A stretch of 64,000 nt of DNA, from contig CAVXYG010000008.1 in assembly GCA_963766005.1 (NCBI GenBank), forward strand, positions 124,001 through 188,000. Direction: 5' to 3'. This DNA is from CAVXYG01 sp963766005 (GTDB lineage: Bacteria > Actinomycetota > Actinomycetes > S36-B12 > GCA-2699445). A program made the position numbers and the translations under genes. The notes below the pieces were generated by a model. That model searched no databases and had not been told where the DNA came from. It worked only from the letters and a program-made list of their open reading frames with translations. Positions 61,005-64,000 of the stretch are shown here, piece by piece. The first letter of the stretch is position 1. The number at the start of each line of letters is the position of its first letter.

Positions 61005-61580
61005 GTGAGCAGGAACGACCCGCTGGTGGCGGACCGCGCGGTCGGGTCGCAGGACCCGGCCGGTCGGCGCCGGTGGCCCCGCTTCGCCAAGATCGGCGCG
61101 GCCGTCCTGGTCGGAGGCGCGCTGTTCGCCGGCGGTGCGCTGGTGGCCAATGGTCTCGACGGCAGCTCCGGCGACGTCGTCAGCGAAGCGGCCAACACGG
61201 TGGTGCTGCAGCAGCTCGGTGTGCTGACGCAGCAGGCGGACGCGGTGATCGCCCAGGTGCAGCAGAGCGATCCCGCCGATCTGCGGACCCAGCAGCAGTT
61301 GGGCGTGCAACTGCAGATCCTCGCCGTGGCACTGGACGACCTGCCCCCGCAAGCCAGTGACGAGGAGTTGCGGGAGGTCACCCAGCTGATCGCCGACGGC
61401 TACCTGCAGCTCAGCGTCGGCATCGTGACCAACAGCGGCGCCCAGACGACCCGGGGAGCGGAGAAGCTCGCCGAGAGCAAGCAGCGACTCGAGGAGTACC
61501 TCGGCGCGCCGGTGCCGGTGCCGCAGGACGAGCAGCCCTCGCGGGACGAGCCCGCCGAGCCGTCGGACCAGTCCGACTAG
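61005..61580 (+). CDS. Membrane-anchored protein of unknown function
   Basis: A 191-residue protein: short cytoplasmic start, one transmembrane helix (IGAAVLVGGALFAGGALVA, about 30-48), then an extracytoplasmic helical domain (VVSEAANTVVLQQLGVLTQQADAVIAQVQQ, LQILAVALDDLPPQASDEEL, GAEKLAESKQRLEEYL) and a Pro/Glu/Ser-rich tail. No family recognised. GTG at 61005 with GAGGGGAG 4 nt before. It lies 98 nt after the large repeat protein and 20 nt before hemL, so it may be co-transcribed with hemL or the repeat protein. Confidence 0.65.
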   Translation: MSRNDPLVADRAVGSQDPAGRRRWPRFAKIGAAVLVGGALFAGGALVANGLDGSSGDVVSEAANTVVLQQLGVLTQQADAVIAQVQQSDPADLRTQQQLGVQLQILAVALDDLPPQASDEELREVTQLIADGYLQLSVGIVTNSGAQTTRGAEKLAESKQRLEEYLGAPVPVPQDEQPSRDEPAEPSDQSD

Positions 61581-61588
61581 TTGCCGGG

Positions 61589-61594
61589 GACAAT
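61589..61594 (+). promoter_or_regulatory. -10-like GACAAT before hemL
   Basis: GACAAT ends 6 nt before the GTG of hemL, but GGGAGG also fills the spacer and could serve as a ribosome site, so the leaderless reading is weaker here. Confidence 0.35.
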
Positions 61595-61600
61595 GGGAGG

Positions 61601-62902
61601 GTGGACTCTGCATCGCTCTTCGCCCAGGCCCTGACCGTCATCCCCGGCGGCGTGAACTCCCCGGTGCGCGCATTCCGCGCCGTCGGGGGCACTCCGCGGT
61701 TCATGGCCCGCGGCCACGGGCCCTACCTGACCGAGATCGATGGCACCGAGTACGTCGACCTGGTGTGCGCCTGGGGGCCGATGATCCTGGGCCATGCCCA
61801 TCCTGCTGTGGTGGAGGCGCTGCACGTGGCGGCGTCCCGCGGCACAGCCTTCGGGACCCCAACGGCAGGGGAGGTCGAGCTCGCTGCAGCGATCGTGGAG
61901 CGCGTCGCGCCGGTCGAGCAGGTCCGCCTGGTCAATTCCGGGACCGAGGCGACCATGTCGGCGATCCGGTTGGCCCGCGGATTCACCGGTCGCACCAAGA
62001 TCGTCAAGTTCTCCGGCTGCTACCACGGCCATGTCGATGCGCTGCTCGCCGATGCCGGATCCGGCCTGGCGACACTCGGCCTGCCGACATCGCCCGGCGT
62101 CACCGGCGCCCAGGCGGCCGACACCATCGTGCTGCCGTACAACGATCTGGCCGCCGTCGGCCGGGCCTTCGAGGAGCACGGCGACCAGATCGCCTGTGTC
62201 ATCACCGAGGCCGCCGCGGCGAACATGGGCGTCGTCGCGCCGGCGGAGGGTTTCAACGCCGGCCTGGCCCGGCTCTGCCGCGACCACGGTGCGCTGTTCA
62301 TCTCTGATGAAGTCATGACCGGTTTTCGCGTCAGCCGGAGCGGCTGGTACGGCCTCGACGGCGTCGTGCCCGACCTCATGACGTTCGGCAAGGTGATGGG
62401 CGGCGGGCTGCCCGCGGCGGCGTTCGGCGGCCGCGCCGACGTGATGCAGCGCCTCGCGCCGGTCGGCCCCGTCTACCAGGCCGGCACGCTCTCCGGCAAT
62501 CCGCTGGCCACCGCGGCCGGGCTGGCGACGCTGGAGCAGTGCACGCCGCAGGTGTACGCGGCGGTGGACCTGATCGCCGAGCGGGTCGGCGACCTGGCCA
62601 GTGCCGCGCTGGCCGCACAAGGCGTGGCGCACACTCTCCAGCGCGCCGGGAACCTGTTCAGCGTCTTCTTCACCGACACCCCGGTCACCAACTACGTCGA
62701 GGCGCAAAATCAGGCGTCGTTCCGATACGCGGCCTTCTTCCACGCCATGCTGGACCAGGGCGTCTACCTGCCGCCCTCGGCCTACGAGGCGTGGTTCGTC
62801 TCGGCAGCGCACGACGATGCCGCGCTGGAGCGCATCGCCGACGCCCTGCCGGTGGCGGCCCGCGCAGCAGCGGCTGCGACGCATCCGGACTTGGAGCGAT
62901 GA
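61601..62902 (+). CDS. hemL: Glutamate-1-semialdehyde 2,1-aminomutase
   Basis: HemL converts glutamate-1-semialdehyde to 5-aminolevulinate with PLP, the step after HemA. The 433-residue protein has IPGGVNSPVRAFRAVGGTPRF, LVNSGTEATMSAIRLARGFTGRTKIVKFSGCYHGHVDALL, LFISDEVMTGFR and the PLP Lys in TFGKVMGGGLPAAAFGG (Lys264). The GTG start is 20 nt after the preceding stop. The haem genes are thus split by a three-gene insertion. Confidence 0.95.
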   Translation: MDSASLFAQALTVIPGGVNSPVRAFRAVGGTPRFMARGHGPYLTEIDGTEYVDLVCAWGPMILGHAHPAVVEALHVAASRGTAFGTPTAGEVELAAAIVERVAPVEQVRLVNSGTEATMSAIRLARGFTGRTKIVKFSGCYHGHVDALLADAGSGLATLGLPTSPGVTGAQAADTIVLPYNDLAAVGRAFEEHGDQIACVITEAAAANMGVVAPAEGFNAGLARLCRDHGALFISDEVMTGFRVSRSGWYGLDGVVPDLMTFGKVMGGGLPAAAFGGRADVMQRLAPVGPVYQAGTLSGNPLATAAGLATLEQCTPQVYAAVDLIAERVGDLASAALAAQGVAHTLQRAGNLFSVFFTDTPVTNYVEAQNQASFRYAAFFHAMLDQGVYLPPSAYEAWFVSAAHDDAALERIADALPVAARAAAAATHPDLER

Positions 62903-63541
62903 ATGGCCACCACAACCGTTGTCCATCTCCTGCGCCACGGCGAGGTCTTCAACCCCAGCGGTGTGCTCTACGGCCGTATGCCGGACTACCACCTCAGCGA
63001 ACTCGGGCGTGAGATGGCGCAGCGCGCGGCCGAGGCGCTGTCGGGCAACGACGTGGCGATCGTGACCGCCTCGCCGTTGGATCGGGCCCAGGAGACCGCG
63101 CTGCCGGTGGCGGAGTCGCACGGGCTGTCGGTCGGCGTCGATGCCGATCTCATCGAGGCGGACAACGTCTTCGAGGGCAAGAAGATCACCCCCGAGGAAC
63201 TGCTGAAGAACCCGAGCTACTGGCGGCACCTCGTCAACCCCTTCACGCCGAGTTGGGGCGAGCCGTACCTCGAGATCGCGGGACGCATGCGCAGCGCCAT
63301 CGGCCGGGCCCGGGAGCAGGCCCGCGGGCGGGAGGCCGTCCTGGTGAGCCATCAGTTGCCGATCTGGGTCGCGCGGCTGGACTTCGAAGGTCGGCGTTTC
63401 GCCCACGACCCCCGCAAGCGACAATGTTCGTTAGCGTCGCTGACGTCGCTGCACTTCGACGACAACACGATGACTGCCGTGGTGTACACCGAGCCGTCGG
63501 CTGACCTGCTGCCCCGTGCGAGCAAGGCCACCGGCGCCTGA
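62903..63541 (+). CDS. Histidine phosphatase family protein (phosphoglycerate mutase-like)
   Basis: The 212-residue protein of the histidine phosphatase superfamily has the catalytic HLLRHGEVFNPSGVLYGR (RHG, His about 12), LSELGREMAQRAAEAL, VTASPLDRAQETALPVAE and EAVLVSHQLPIWV (second His). Activity is probably a phosphatase of unknown substrate. In M. tuberculosis the same gene lies between hemL and the thioredoxin/ccd genes. ATG directly after the hemL TGA. Confidence 0.9.
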   Translation: MATTTVVHLLRHGEVFNPSGVLYGRMPDYHLSELGREMAQRAAEALSGNDVAIVTASPLDRAQETALPVAESHGLSVGVDADLIEADNVFEGKKITPEELLKNPSYWRHLVNPFTPSWGEPYLEIAGRMRSAIGRAREQARGREAVLVSHQLPIWVARLDFEGRRFAHDPRKRQCSLASLTSLHFDDNTMTAVVYTEPSADLLPRASKATGA

Positions 63542-63559
63542 CCCAGCAAGGGGGGACGG

Positions 63560-64000
63560 ATGGGGGGACGGATCTCTGCCGCGGCGGCGACGGCGGTGCT
63601 GGGCGTGCTCCTGCTCAGCGGTTGCGGCGGATCCGCGTCGGGGGAGTCCCCTGCGGGCGGCGAACAGCGCTTCGTGGCCGGTGACGGCTCGATCGTGCTG
63701 CTGTCCGCCGAGGATCGGGTTGCCGCTCCGGAGCTCGCCGGTCCGCTGCTGTCCGGCGGCGACCTCACCACCGCCGATCTGCGGGGCTCGGTGGTGGTCA
63801 TCAACGTGTGGGCGTCCTGGTGCGCGCCCTGCCGGGCCGAGGCGCCCGACCTCCAGACCGTGTGGGAGGCCACGCAGGGCAACGAGGTGCAGTTCGTCGG
63901 TATCAACACGCGCGATTCCGAGGCCGCCGCCCGCGGCTTCGTGGAGACCTTCTCGCTGACCTATCCGCAGATCCTGGACGCCGATGGCCGCCGCCAGTTG
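63560..64000 (+). CDS. TlpA/ResA-like thiol-disulfide lipoprotein (partial, runs off the window)
   Basis: First 147 residues of a lipoprotein: signal peptide with lipobox LLLSGC (Cys about 22), then VVVINVWASWCAPCRAEAPDLQTVWEAT, a thioredoxin-fold active site (CAPC). It should reduce apocytochrome c Cys residues or similar substrates outside the membrane. In M. tuberculosis this gene is followed by ccdA, resB and ccsA (cytochrome c maturation), which probably lie beyond the edge. ATG at 63560 follows GGGGGA closely; 18 nt after the mutase-like stop. Confidence 0.88.
   Translation, partial: MGGRISAAAATAVLGVLLLSGCGGSASGESPAGGEQRFVAGDGSIVLLSAEDRVAAPELAGPLLSGGDLTTADLRGSVVVINVWASWCAPCRAEAPDLQTVWEATQGNEVQFVGINTRDSEAAARGFVETFSLTYPQILDADGRRQL

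Overview
The window is chromosomal DNA from a high-GC actinobacterium (roughly 70% GC by eye). Lineage evidence is the mycothiol acetyltransferase MshD beside a GlnR-type orphan regulator, a Pmt-type protein O-mannosyltransferase, the rex-hemA-hemC-hemD-hemB order, a tRNA-Gln before glmU, and gene order that follows Mycobacterium tuberculosis in several blocks (glnR-mshD-thioredoxin; pmt-rsmI-metG-tatD-rsmA-ispE; glmU-prs-rplY-pth; mfd-mazG-eno-divIC-DUF501-ppx; hemA to hemL-gpm-tlpA). Two LPXTG-type surface proteins and two RgpF-like proteins suggest a sortase-using, rhamnose-polysaccharide-decorated cell outside the mycolic-acid bacteria. No phage, insertion sequence, CRISPR array or replication origin was seen.

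Layout. 0-7 kb: mshD/glnR, a thioredoxin plus DUF4395 pair, a CopD-CtaG copper/cytochrome oxidase assembly protein and Pmt. 7-11 kb: DUF4012 and two paralogous cell-wall-anchored proteins, the second with a 15-bp tandem repeat. 11-22 kb: translation, rRNA modification, isoprenoid, UDP-GlcNAc and PRPP genes, then a CysQ-like phosphatase and a SET protein. 22-25 kb: an unusual PAP2-kinase-flippase fusion and an 850-bp gap holding a FadD C-terminal remnant. 25-38 kb: mfd, a lipoprotein, mazG, a DUF885 protein, eno, divIC, a lipase-like hydrolase, DUF501, ppx, an ACT protein, def and tRNA-Leu. 38-44 kb: accessory genes, several broken by single-base shifts (yccA-like, SGNH hydrolase, marC). 44-50 kb: surface polysaccharide genes with a 588-bp perfect duplication inside two rgpF-like genes, plus rmlC. 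50-64 kb: an MFS exporter, an ABM protein, rex and the haem pathway, interrupted between hemB and hemL by three genes for membrane and surface proteins, then gpm-like and the 5' part of a TlpA lipoprotein that probably starts a cytochrome c maturation operon.

Functional links. Rex (NADH/NAD+ sensing) is coupled to haem synthesis, which feeds the cytochrome assembly genes at both ends (CtaG-like and TlpA). rsmI to ispE and glmU to pth are compact housekeeping runs with 4-nt stop/start overlaps. Many genes begin with a TANNNT-like hexamer 6-7 nt before the ATG/GTG and no Shine-Dalgarno, so leaderless transcription looks common.

Caveat. At least eight apparent single-base frameshifts fall in genes whose products otherwise look intact (yccA, SGNH, marC several times, rex, hemA). 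Rex and HemA would be expected to work, so some or all are probably sequence or assembly errors. Gene calls there are given as the repaired span.
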